A DNA stretch of 64,000 bases from Nemertoderma westbladi (lineage: Eukaryota > Xenacoelomorpha > Nemertodermatida > Nemertodermatidae), in assembly GCA_032718475.1 (NCBI GenBank), contig JAUCBJ010006714.1, positions 62,001 through 126,000 of the forward strand, given 5' to 3'. Positions 26,346-38,686 of the stretch are shown here, in pieces. Both the position numbers and the translations under genes were made by a program. Position 1 is the first letter of the stretch. Every line of letters begins with the position of its first letter. The notes under the pieces were generated by a model, which saw nothing but the letters and a program-made list of their open reading frames with translations, did no database searches and was not told where the DNA came from.

Positions 26346-26947
26346 TAGTTTTAGCCACTATCCGTAATGTAACAACATCTACGCGTTTTAGTTTTAGCCA
26401 CTATCCGTAATGTAACAACATCTACGCGTTTTAGTTTTAGCCACTATCCGTAATGTAACAACATCTACGCGTTTTAGTTTTAGCCACTATCCGTAATGTA
26501 ACAACATCTACGCGTTTTAGTTTTAGCCACTATCCGTAATGTAACAACATCTACGCGTTTTAGTTTTAGCCACTATCCGTAATGTAACAACATCTACGCG
26601 TTTTAGTTTTAGCCACTATCCGTAATGTAACAACATCTACGCGTTTTAGTTTTAGCCACTATCCGTAATGTAACAACATCTACGCGTTTTAGTTTTAGCC
26701 ACTATCCGTAATGTAACAACATCTACGCGTTTTAGTTTTAGCCACTATCCGTAATGTAACAACATCTACGCGTTTTAGTTTTAGCCACTATCCGTAATGT
26801 AACAACATCTACGCGTTTTAGTTTTAGCCACTATCCGTAATGTAACAACATCTACGCGTTTTAGTTTTAGCCACTATCCGTAATGTAACAACATCTACGC
26901 GTTTTAGTTTTAGCCACTATCCGTAATGTAACAACATCTACGCGTTT
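26346..26947. repeat. Run of fourteen identical CATC units
   Basis: Fourteen consecutive 43-bp TATCC-GTAACAACATC units (602 bp) without a visible difference, the longest single-variant run I noted in the window. The units on both sides carry CGTC. It is a likely site of very recent unit-by-unit amplification, or of assembly compression or expansion, since it has no internal markers. Confidence 0.93.
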
Positions 26948-28108
26948 TAGTTTTAGCCACTATCCGTAATGTAACAACGTCTACGCGTTTTAGTTTTAGC
27001 CACTATCCGTAATGTCACAACGTCTACGCGTTTTAGTTTTAGCCACTATCCGTAATGTCACGACGTCTACGCGTTTTAGTTTTAGCCACTATCCGTAATG
27101 TCACGACGTCTACGCGTTTTAGTTTTAGCCACTATCCGTAATGTAACAACATCTACGCGTTTTAGTTTTAGCCACTATCCGTAATGTAACAACGTCTACG
27201 CGTTTTAGTTTTAGCCACTATCCGTAATGTAACAACGTCTACGCGTTTTAGTTTTAGCCACTAACCGTAATGTAACAACGTCTACGCGTTTTAGTTTTAG
27301 CCACTATCCGTAATGTCACAACGTCTACGCGTTTTAGTTTTAGCCACTATCCGTAATGTCACGACGTCTACGCGTTTTAGTTTTAGCCACTATCCGTAAT
27401 GTCACGACGTCTACGCGTTTTAGTTTTAGCCACTATCCGTAATGTCACAACGTCTACGCGTTTTAGTTTTAGCCACTATCCGTAATGTCACGACGTCTAC
27501 GCGTTTTAGTTTTAGCCACTATCCGTAATGTCACGACGTCTACGCGTTTTAGTTTTAGCCACTATCCGTAATGTAACAACGTCTACGCGTTTTAGTTTTA
27601 GCCACTAACCGTAATGTAACAACGTCTACGCGTTTTAGTTTTAGCCACTATCCGTAATGTAACAACGTCTACGCGTTTTAGTTTTAGCCACTAACCGTAA
27701 TGTAACAACGTCTACGCGTTTTAGTTTTAGCCACTATCCGTAATGTCACAACGTCTACGCGTTTTAGTTTTAGCCACTATCCGTAATGTCACGACGTCTA
27801 CGCGTTTTAGTTTTAGCCACTATCCGTAATGTCACGACGTCTACGCGTTTTAGTTTTAGCCACTATCCGTAATGTCACAACGTCTACGCGTTTTAGTTTT
27901 AGCCACTATCCGTAATGTCACGACGTCTACGCGTTTTAGTTTTAGCCACTATCCGTAATGTCACGACGTCTACGCGTTTTAGTTTTAGCCACTATCCGTA
28001 ATGTCACGACGTCTACGCGTTTTAGTTTTAGCCACTATCCGTAATGTAACAACATCTACGCGTTTTAGTTTTAGCCACTATCCGTAATGTAACAACATCT
28101 ACGCGTTT

Positions 28109-30258
28109 TAGGTTTAGCTACCAACCGTAATGTCACAACGTCTACGCGTTTTAGTTTTAGCCACTATCCGTAATGTAACAACATCTACGCGTTTTAGTTT
28201 TAGCCACTAACCGTAATGTCACAACATCTACGCGTTTTAGTTTTAGCCACTATCCGTAATGTCACAACGTCTACGCGTTTTAGTTTTAGCCACTATCCGT
28301 AATGTAACAACGTCTACGCGTTTTAGTTTTAGCCACTATCCGTAATGTAACAACGTCTACGCGTTTTAGTTTTAGCCACTATCCGTAATGTAACAACGTC
28401 TACGCGTTTTAGTTTTAGCCACTATCCGTAATGTAACAACATCTACGCGTTTTAGTTTTAGCCACTATCCGTAATGTAACAACGTCTACGCGTTTTAGTT
28501 TTAGCCACTATCCGTAATGTCCCAACGTCTACGCGTTTTAGTTTTAGCCACCAACCGTAATGTCACGACGTCAACGCCTTTTAGTTTTAGCCACTATCCG
28601 TAATGTAACAACATCTACGCGTTTTAGTTTTAGCTACCAACCGTAATGTCACAACGTCTACGCGTTTTAGTTTTAGCCACTAACCGTAATGTCACAACGT
28701 CTACGCGTTTTAGTTTTAGCCACTAACCGTAATGTCACAACGTCTACGCGTTTTAGTTTTAGCCACTATCCGTAATGTAACAACGTCTACGCGTTTTAGT
28801 TTTAGCCACTATCCGTAATGTAACAACATCTACGCGTTTTAGTTTTAGCCACTATCCGTAATGTAACAACGTCTACGCGTTTTAGTTTTAGCCACTATCC
28901 GTAATGTAACAACGTCTACGCGTTTTAGTTTTAGCCACTAACCGTAATGTCACAACGTCTACGCGTTTTAGTTTTAGCCACTATCCGTAATGTAACAACG
29001 TCTACGCGTTTTAGTTTTAGCCACTATCCGTAATGTAACAACGTCTACGCGTTTTAGTTTTAGCCACTAACCGTAATGTCACAACGTCTACGCGTTTTAG
29101 TTTTAGCCACTATCCGTAATGTAACAACGTCTACGCGTTTTAGTTTTAGCCACTATCCGTAATGTAACAACGTCTACGCGTTTTAGTTTTAGCCACTAAC
29201 CGTAATGTAACAACGTCTACGCGTTTTAGTTTTAGCCACTATCCGTAATGTAACAACGTCTACGCGTTTTAGTTTTAGCTACCAACCGTAATGTCACAAC
29301 GTCTACGCGTTTTAGTTTTAGCCACTATCCGTAATGTAACAACGTCTACGCGTTTTAGTTTTAGCTACCAACCGTAATGTCACGACGTCAACGCCTTTTA
29401 GTTTTAGCCACTATCCGTAATGTAACAACATCTACGCGTTTTAGTTTTAGCTACCAACCGTAATGTCACAACGTCTACGCGTTTTAGTTTTAGCCACTAT
29501 CCGTAATGTAACAACGTCTACGCGTTTTAGTTTTAGCTACCAACCGTAATGTCACGACGTCAACGCCTTTTAGTTTTAGCCACTATCCGTAATGTAACAA
29601 CGTCTACGCGTTTTAGTTTTAGCCACTATCCGTAATGTAACAACGTCTACGTGTTTTAGTTTTAGCCACTAACCGTAATGTAACAACGTCTACGCGTTTT
29701 AGTTTTAGCCACTATCCGTAATGTCCCAACGTCTACGCGTTTTAGTTTTAGCTACCAACCGTAATGTAACAACGTCTACGCGTTTTAGTTTTAGCCACTA
29801 TCCGTAATGTAACAACGTCTACGCGTTTTAGTTTTAGCTACCAACCGTAATGTCACGACGTCAACGCCTTTTAGTTTTAGCCACTATCCGTAATGTAACA
29901 ACATCTACGCGTTTTAGTTTTAGCTACCAACCGTAATGTCACAACGTCTACGCGTTTTAGTTTTAGCCACTATCCGTAATGTAACAACGTCTACGCGTTT
30001 TAGTTTTAGCCACTATCCGTAATGTAACAACGTCTACGCGTTTTAGTTTTAGCTACCAACCGTAATGTAACAACGTCTACGCGTTTTAGTTTTAGCCACT
30101 ATCCGTAATGTAACAACGTCTACGCGTTTTAGTTTTAGCTACCAACCGTAATGTCACGACGTCAACGCCTTTTAGTTTTAGCCACTATCCGTAATGTAAC
30201 AACATCTACGCGTTTTAGTTTTAGCTACCAACCGTAATGTCACAACGTCTACGCGTTT
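28109..30258. repeat. Domain I: multimers marked by GCTACC...GTCAACGCC units
   Basis: Units with T35A and G40C together (GTCAACGCCTTTT), mostly on a GCTACC-GTCACGAC background, occur at unit starts 28,539, 29,356, 29,528, 29,829 and 30,130. Spacings between the last four are 4, 7 and 7 units. The unit at 28,109 carries T4G. The same marker occurs once in each copy of the 12-kb block (about 32.95 and 45.0 kb). Confidence 0.8.
29356..30258. repeat. Four- and seven-unit multimers with the CAACGCC marker
   Basis: The marker unit at 29,356, 29,829 and 30,130 is followed each time by TATCC-CATC and then GCTACC-GTCACAAC; at 29,528 it is followed by a different unit series. Period between 29,528, 29,829 and 30,130 is 301 bases (7 units). 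The interiors have diverged in unit order, so this is an older or recombined multimer family. Confidence 0.8.
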
Positions 30259-32236
30259 TAGTTTTAGCCACTATCCGTAATGTAACAACATCTACGCGTT
30301 TTAGTTTTAGCCACTATCCGTAATGTAACAACGTCTACGCGTTTTAGTTTTAGCCACTATCCGTAATGTAACAACGTCTACGCGTTTTAGTTTTAGCCAC
30401 TATCCGTAATGTAACAACGTCTACGCGTTTTAGTTTTAGCCACTATCCGTAATGTAACAACGTCTACGCGTTTTAGTTTTAGCCACTATCCGTAATGTAA
30501 CAACATCTACGCGTTTTAGTTTTAGCCACTATCCGTAATGTAACAACATCTACGCGTTTTAGTTTTAGCCACTATCCGTAATGTAACAACATCTACGCGT
30601 TTTAGTTTTAGCCACTATCCGTAATGTAACAACATCTACGCGTTTTAGTTTTAGCCACTATCCGTAATGTAACAACATCTACGCGTTTTAGTTTTAGCCA
30701 CTATCCGTAATGTAACAACGTCTACGCGTTTTAGTTTTAGCCACTATCCGTAATGTAACAACGTCTACGCGTTTTAGTTTTAGCCACTAACCGTAATGTA
30801 ACAACGTCTACGCGTTTTAGTTTTAGCCACTATCCGTAATGTAACAACGTCTACGCGTTTTAGTTTTAGCCACTATCCGTAATGTAACAACGTCTACGCG
30901 TTTTAGTTTTAGCCACTATCCGTAATGTAACAACATCTACGCGTTTTAGTTTTAGCCACTATCCGTAATGTCACGACGTCTACGCGTTTTAGTTTTAGCC
31001 ACTATCCGTAATGTAACAACATCTACGCGTTTTAGTTTTAGCCACTATCCGTAATGTAACAACATCTACGCGTTTTAGTTTTAGCCACTATCCGTAATGT
31101 AACAACATCTACGCGTTTTAGTTTTAGCCACTATCCGTAATGTAACAACATCTACGCGTTTTAGTTTTAGCCACTATCCGTAATGTAACAACATCTACGC
31201 GTTTTAGTTTTAGCCACTATCCGTAATGTAACAACATCTACGCGTTTTAGTTTTAGCCACTATCCGTAATGTAACAACATCTACGCGTTTTAGTTTTAGC
31301 CACTATCCGTAATGTAACAACATCTACGCGTTTTAGTTTTAGCCACTATCCGTAATGTAACAACATCTACGCGTTTTAGTTTTAGCCACTATCCGTAATG
31401 TAACAACGTCTACGCGTTTTAGTTTTAGCCACTATCCGTAATGTAACAACATCTACGCGTTTTAGTTTTAGCCACTATCCGTAATGTAACAACATCTACG
31501 CGTTTTAGTTTTAGCCACTATCCGTAATGTAACAACATCTACGCGTTTTAGTTTTAGCCACTATCCGTAATGTAACAACATCTACGCGTTTTAGTTTTAG
31601 CCACTATCCGTAATGTAACAACATCTACGCGTTTTAGTTTTAGCCACTATCCGTAATGTAACAACATCTACGCGTTTTAGTTTTAGCCACTATCCGTAAT
31701 GTAACAACATCTACGCGTTTTAGTTTTAGCCACTATCCGTAATGTAACAACATCTACGCGTTTTAGTTTTAGCCACTATCCGTAATGTAACAACGTCTAC
31801 GCGTTTTAGTTTTAGCCACTATCCGTAATGTAACAACGTCTACGCGTTTTAGTTTTAGCCACTATCCGTAATGTAACAACATCTACGCGTTTTAGTTTTA
31901 GCCACTATCCGTAATGTAACAACGTCTACACGTTTTAGTTTTAGCCACTAACTGTAATGTAACAACGTCTACGCGTTTTAGTTTTAGCCACTATCCGTAA
32001 TGTAACAACGTCTACGCGTTTTAGTTTTAGCCACTATCCGTAATGTAACAACATCTACGCGTTTTAGTTTTAGCCACTATCCGTAATGTAACAACGTCTA
32101 CACGTTTTAGTTTTAGCCACTATCCGTAATGTAACAACATCTACGCGTTTTAGTTTTAGCCACTATCCGTAATGTCACGACGTCTACGCGTTTTAGTTTT
32201 AGCCACTATCCGTAATGTAACAACGTCTACGCGTTT
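30259..32236. repeat. Domain J: homogenised CATC region left of the 12-kb duplication
   Basis: Nearly all units are TATCC-GTAACAAC with either CGTC or CATC. It contains two long exact CATC runs, two ACACG units (near 31,929 and 32,101), and a single C18T change (AACTGTAATG, about 31,953). Unit order next to 32,237 resembles but does not match that left of 44,277. Confidence 0.75.
30990..31763. repeat. Two CATC runs (nine and eight units) separated by one CGTC unit
   Basis: Nine identical CATC units occupy 30,990-31,376, a single CGTC unit lies at 31,377-31,419, and eight further CATC units occupy 31,420-31,763. The near-equal lengths either side of one CGTC unit suggest that a run with its boundary unit was duplicated, though independent growth is possible. 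Confidence 0.9.
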
Positions 32237-34171
32237 TAGTTTTAGCCACTATCCGTAATGTAACAACATCTACGCGTTTTAGTTTTAGCCACTATCCGTA
32301 ATGTAACAACATCTACGCGTTTTAGTTTTAGCCACTATCCGTAATGTCACGACGTCTACGCGTTTTAGTTTTAGCCACTATCCGTAATGTCACGACGTCT
32401 ACGCGTTTTAGTTTTAGCCACTAACCGTAATGTAACAACATCTACGCGTTTTAGTTTTAGCCACTATCCGTAATGTAACAACGTCTACGCGTTTTAGTTT
32501 TAGCCACTATCCGTAATGTAACAACGTCTACGCGTTTTAGTTTTAGCCACTATCCGTAATGTAACAACGTCTACGCGTTTTAGTTTTAGCCACTATCCGT
32601 AATGTAACAACGTCTACGCGTTTTAGTTTTAGCCACCAACCGTAATGTCACAACGTCTACGCGTTTTAGTTTTAGCCACTAACCGTAATGTCCCAACGTC
32701 TACGCGTTTTAGTTTTAGCCACTATCCGTAATGTAACAACGTCTACGCGTTTTAGTTTTAGCCACTATCCGTAATGTAACAACGTCTACGCGTTTTAGTT
32801 TTAGCCACTATCCGTAATGTAACAACGTCTACGCGTTTTAGTTTTAGCCACTATCCGTAATGTAACAACGTCTACGCGTTTTAGTTTTAGCCACTATCCG
32901 TAATGTAACAACATCTACGCGTTTTAGTTTTAGCCACCAACCGTAATGTCACGACGTCAACGCCTTTTAGTTTTAGCCACTATCCGTAATGTCCCAACGT
33001 CTACGCGTTTTAGTTTTAGCCACTATCCGTAATGTCACAACGTCTACGCGTTTTAGTTTTAGCCACTATCCGTAATGTAACAACGTCTACGCGTTTTAGT
33101 TTTAGCCACTATCCGTAATGTAACAACATCTACGCGTTTTAGTTTTAGCCACTATCCGTAATGTCACAACGTCTACGCGTTTTAGTTTTAGCCACTATCC
33201 GTAATGTAACAACGTCTACACGTTTTAGTTTTAGCCACTATCCGTAATGTCACAACGTCTACGCGTTTTAGTTTTAGCCACTATCCGTAATGTCACAACG
33301 TCTACGCGTTTTAGTTTTAGCCACTAACCGTAATGTCACAACGTCTACGCGTTTTAGTTTTAGCCACTAACCGTAATGTCACAACGTCTACGCGTTTTAG
33401 TTTTAGCCACTAACCGTAATGTCACAACGTCTACGCGTTTTAGTTTTAGCCACTATCCGTAATGTAACAACGTCTACGCGTTTTAGTTTTAGCCACTATC
33501 CGTAATGTAACAACGTCTACGCGTTTTAGTTTTAGCCACTATCCGTAATGTAACAACGTCTACGCGTTTTAGTTTTAGCCACTATCCGTAATGTAACAAC
33601 GTCTACGCGTTTTAGTTTTAGCCACTATCCGTAATGTAACAACATCTACGCGTTTTAGTTTTAGCCACTATCCGTAATGTCACAACGTCTACGCGTTTTA
33701 GTTTTAGCCACTATCCGTAATGTAACAACGTCTACACGTTTTAGTTTTAGCCACCAACCGTAATGTCACAACGTCTACGCGTTTTAGTTTTAGCCACTAT
33801 CCGTAATGTCACAACGTCTACGCGTTTTAGTTTTAGCCACTAACCGTAATGTCACAACGTCTACGCGTTTTAGTTTTAGCCACTAACCGTAATGTCACAA
33901 CGTCTACGCGTTTTAGTTTTAGCCACTATCCGTAATGTAACAACGTCTACGCGTTTTAGTTTTAGCCACTATCCGTAATGTAACAACGTCTACGCGTTTT
34001 AGTTTTAGCCACTATCCGTAATGTAACAACGTCTACGCGTTTTAGTTTTAGCCACTATCCGTAATGTAACAACGTCTACGCGTTTTAGTTTTAGCCACTA
34101 TCCGTAATGTAACAACGTCTACGCGTTTTAGTTTTAGCCACTAACCGTAATGTCACGACGTCTACGCGTTT

Positions 34172-34687
34172 TAGTTTTAGCCACTATCCGTAATGTAACA
34201 ACGTCTACACGTTTTAGTTTTAGCCACCAACCGTAATGTCACAACGTCTACGCGTTTTAGTTTTAGCCACCAACCGTAATGTCACAACGTCTACGCGTTT
34301 TAGTTTTAGCCACTATCCGTAATGTAACAACGTCTACACGTTTTAGTTTTAGCCACCAACCGTAATGTCACAACGTCTACGCGTTTTAGTTTTAGCCACC
34401 AACCGTAATGTCACAACGTCTACGCGTTTTAGTTTTAGCCACTATCCGTAATGTAACAACGTCTACACGTTTTAGTTTTAGCCACCAACCGTAATGTCAC
34501 AACGTCTACGCGTTTTAGTTTTAGCCACCAACCGTAATGTCACAACGTCTACGCGTTTTAGTTTTAGCCACTATCCGTAATGTAACAACGTCTACACGTT
34601 TTAGTTTTAGCCACCAACCGTAATGTCACAACGTCTACGCGTTTTAGTTTTAGCCACCAACCGTAATGTCACAACGTCTACGCGTTT
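34172..34687. repeat. Trimeric higher-order repeat (129 bp, four copies)
   Basis: The order TATCC-GTAACAACGTC-ACACG, CCACCAACC-GTCACAAC, CCACCAACC-GTCACAAC repeats exactly four times; the ACACG marker falls at 34,206, 34,335, 34,464 and 34,593. The same four trimers occur in copy 2 of the 12-kb block at 46,211-46,726, so the trimer expansion came before the block duplication. Confidence 0.95.
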
Positions 34688-35590
34688 TAGTTTTAGCCAC
34701 TATCCGTAATGTCACAACGTCTACGCGTTTTAGTTTTAGCCACTAACCGTAATGTAACAACGTCTACGCGTTTTAGTTTTAGCCACTATCCGTAATGTAA
34801 CAACATCTACGCGTTTTAGTTTTAGCCACTAACCGTAATGTCACGACGTCTACGCGTTTTAGTTTTAGCCACTATCCGTAATGTAACAACGTCTACGCGT
34901 TTTAGTTTTAGCCACTAACCGTAATGTAACAACATCTACGCGTTTTAGTTTTAGCCACTAACCGTAATGTCACAACGTCTACGCGTTTTAGTTTTAGCCA
35001 CTATCCGTAATGTAACAACGTCTACGCGTTTTAGTTTTAGCCACTATCCGTAATGTAACAACGTCTACGCGTTTTAGTTTTAGCCACTAACCGTAATGTC
35101 ACGACGTCTACGCGTTTTAGTTTTAGCCACTATCCGTAATGTCCCAACGTCTACGCGTTTTAGTTTTAGCCACTAACCGTAATGTCACAACGTCTACGCG
35201 TTTTAGTTTTAGCCACTAACCGTAATGTCACAACGTCTACGCGTTTTAGTTTTAGCCACTAACCGTAATGTCACAACGTCTACGCGTTTTAGTTTTAGCC
35301 ACTATCCGTAATGTCCCAACGTCTACGCGTTTTAGTTTTAGCCACTATCCGTAATGTAACAACGTCTACGCGTTTTAGTTTTAGCCACTATCCGTAATGT
35401 AACAACGTCTACGCGTTTTAGTTTTAGCCACTAACCGTAATGTCACAACGTCTACGCGTTTTAGTTTTAGCCACTATCCGTAATGTAACAACATCTACGC
35501 GTTTTAGTTTTAGCCACTAACCGTAATGTAACAACGTCTACGCGTTTTAGTTTTAGCCACTAACCGTAATGTAACAACGTCTACGCGTTT

Positions 35591-36364
35591 TAGTTTTAGC
35601 CACTAACCGTAATGTCACAACGTCTACGCGTTTTAGTTTTAGCCACTATCCGTAATGTAACAACGTCTACGCGTTTTAGTTTTAGCCACTATCCGTAATG
35701 TAACAACATCTACGCGTTTTAGTTTTAGCCACTATCCGTAATGTCCCAACGTCTACGCGTTTTAGTTTTAGCCACTAACCGTAATGTCACGACGTCTACG
35801 CGTTTTAGTTTTAGCCACTATCCGTAATGTCCCAACGTCTACGCGTTTTAGTTTTAGCCACTATCCGTAATGTCCCAACGTCTACGCGTTTTAGTTTTAG
35901 CCACTATCCGTAATGTAACAACGTCTACGCGTTTTAGTTTTAGCCACTAACCGTAATGTCACAACGTCTACGCGTTTTAGTTTTAGCCACTAACCGTAAT
36001 GTCACAACGTCTACGCGTTTTAGTTTTAGCCACTATCCGTAATGTAACAACGTCTACGCGTTTTAGTTTTAGCCACTATCCGTAATGTAACAACATCTAC
36101 GCGTTTTAGTTTTAGCCACTATCCGTAATGTCCCAACGTCTACGCGTTTTAGTTTTAGCCACTAACCGTAATGTCACGACGTCTACGCGTTTTAGTTTTA
36201 GCCACTATCCGTAATGTCCCAACGTCTACGCGTTTTAGTTTTAGCCACTATCCGTAATGTCCCAACGTCTACGCGTTTTAGTTTTAGCCACTATCCGTAA
36301 TGTAACAACGTCTACGCGTTTTAGTTTTAGCCACTAACCGTAATGTCACAACGTCTACGCGTTT
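35591..36364. repeat. Nine-unit tandem repeat (387 bp, two copies)
   Basis: Segments 35,591-35,977 and 35,978-36,364 abut and have the same unit type at all nine positions, including three GTCCC units and one GTCACGAC unit in each. This is a head-to-tail duplication with no spacer. It is also present in copy 2 of the large block (12,039 bases downstream). Confidence 0.92.
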
Positions 36365-38686
36365 TAGTTTTAGCCACTATCCGTAATGTCCCAACGTCTA
36401 CGCGTTTTAGTTTTAGCCACTATCCGTAATGTAACAACGTCTACGCGTTTTAGTTTTAGCCACTATCCGTAATGTAACAACATCTACGCGTTTTAGTTTT
36501 AGCCACTATCCGTAATGTCACAACGTTTAAGCGTTTTAGTTTTAGCCACTATCCGTAATGTAACAACATCTACGCGTTTTAGTTTTAGCCACTATCCGTA
36601 ATGTAACAACGTCTACGCGTTTTAGTTTTAGCCACTATCCGTAATGTCCCAACGTCTACGCGTTTTAGTTTTAGCCACTATCCGTAATGTAACAACATCT
36701 ACGCGTTTTAGTTTTAGCCACTATCCGTAATGTCACAACGTCTACGCGTTTTAGTTTTAGCCACTAACCGTAATGTCCCAACGTCTACGCGTTTTAGTTT
36801 TAGCCACTATCCGTAATGTAACAACATCTACGCGTTTTAGTTTTAGCCACTATCCGTAATGTCACAACGTCTACGCGTTTTAGTTTTAGCCACTATCCGT
36901 AATGTCCCAACGTCTACGCGTTTTAGTTTTAGCCACTATCCGTAATGTAACAACATCTACGCGTTTTAGTTTTAGCCACTATCCGTAATGTCACAACGTC
37001 TACGCCTTTTAGTTTTAGCCACTATCCGTAATGTCCCAACGTCTACGCGTTTTAGTTTTAGCCACTATCCGTAATGTAACAACATCTACGCGTTTTAGTT
37101 TTAGCCACTATCCGTAATGTCACAACGTCTACGCGTTTTAGTTTTAGCCACTATCCGTAATGTCCCAACGTCTACGCGTTTTAGTTTTAGCCACTATCCG
37201 TAATGTAACAACATCTACGCGTTTTAGTTTTAGCCACTATCCGTAATGTCACAACGTCTACGCGTTTTAGTTTTAGCCACTATCCGTAATGTCCCAACGT
37301 CTACGCGTTTTAGTTTTAGCCACTATCCGTAATGTAACAACATCTACGCGTTTTAGTTTTAGCCACTAACCGTAATGTCACGACGTCTACGCGTTTTAGT
37401 TTTAGCCACTATCCGTAATGTCCCAACGTCTACGCGTTTTAGTTTTAGCCACTATCCGTAATGTAACAACATCTACGCGTTTTAGTTTTAGCCACTAACC
37501 GTAATGTCACGACGTCTACGCGTTTTAGTTTTAGCCACTAACCGTAATGTAACAACGTCTACGCGTTTTAGTTTTAGCCACTATCCGTAATGTAACAACA
37601 TCTACGCGTTTTAGTTTTAGCCACTAACCGTAATGTAACAACGTCTACGCGTTTTAGTTTTAGCCACTATCCGTAATGTCACAACATCTACGCGTTTTAG
37701 TTTTAGCCACTAACCGTAATGTAACAACGTCTACGCGTTTTAGTTTTAGCCACTATCCGTAATGTCACAACATCTACGCGTTTTAGTTTTAGCCACTAAC
37801 CGTAATGTCACAACGTCTACGCGTTTTAGTTTTAGCCACTAACCGTAATGTAACAACGTCTACGCGTTTTAGTTTTAGCCACTATCCGTAATGTCACAAC
37901 ATCTACGCGTTTTAGTTTTAGCCACTAACCGTAATGTAACAACGTCTACGCGTTTTAGTTTTAGCCACTAACCGTAATGTCACAACGTCTACGCGTTTTA
38001 GTTTTAGCCACTAACCGTAATGTCACAACGTCTACGCGTTTTAGTTTTAGCCACTATCCGTAATGTAACAACGTCTACGCGTTTTAGTTTTAGCCACTAT
38101 CCGTAATGTAACAACATCTACGCGTTTTAGTTTTAGCCACTATCCGTAATGTCCCAACGTCTACGCGTTTTAGTTTTAGCCACTAACCGTAATGTCACGA
38201 CGTCTACGCGTTTTAGTTTTAGCCACTATCCGTAATGTCCCAACGTCTACGCGTTTTAGTTTTAGCCACTATCCGTAATGTCCCAACGTCTACGCGTTTT
38301 AGTTTTAGCCACTATCCGTAATGTAACAACGTCTACGCGTTTTAGTTTTAGCCACTAACCGTAATGTCACAACGTCTACGCGTTTTAGTTTTAGCCACTA
38401 TCCGTAATGTCCCAACGTCTACGCGTTTTAGTTTTAGCCACTATCCGTAATGTAACAACGTCTACGCGTTTTAGTTTTAGCCACTATCCGTAATGTAACA
38501 ACATCTACGCGTTTTAGTTTTAGCCACTATCCGTAATGTCACAACGTTTAAGCGTTTTAGTTTTAGCCACTATCCGTAATGTAACAACATCTACGCGTTT
38601 TAGTTTTAGCCACTATCCGTAATGTAACAACGTCTACGCGTTTTAGTTTTAGCCACTATCCGTAATGTCCCAACGTCTACGCGTTT
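35935..38686. repeat. Duplicated 17-unit segment, 47-unit (2,021-bp) period
   Basis: Segments 35,935-36,665 and 37,956-38,686 (731 bp each) match unit for unit, including the rare unit with both C34T and C37A (GTTTAAGCG) at 36,494 and 38,515. The offset is 2,021 bases, exactly 47 units. Both copies recur in the second 12-kb block, where the rare unit is at 48,533 and 50,554. The four GTTTAAGCG units were the only ones seen in the window. Confidence 0.93.

Larger units (their letters stand above)
23465..28108. repeat. Domain H: CATC-rich region
   Basis: Units with G32A (GTAACAACATC) become the majority, with GTCCC units near 24.2, 24.9 and 25.3 kb and GTCACGAC units near 27.1-28.0 kb. Between about 27.0 and 28.0 kb a pattern of one GTCACAAC unit followed by two GTCACGAC units repeats several times. 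Exact CATC runs at 23.6 and 26.3 kb are listed separately. Confidence 0.75.

Noticed and set aside
34172-34687. 129-bp trimer as a possible 43-codon peptide repeat
   Set aside because: Although 129 is divisible by 3, the TAG, TAG and TAA stops of each unit still fall in all frames across the three units.
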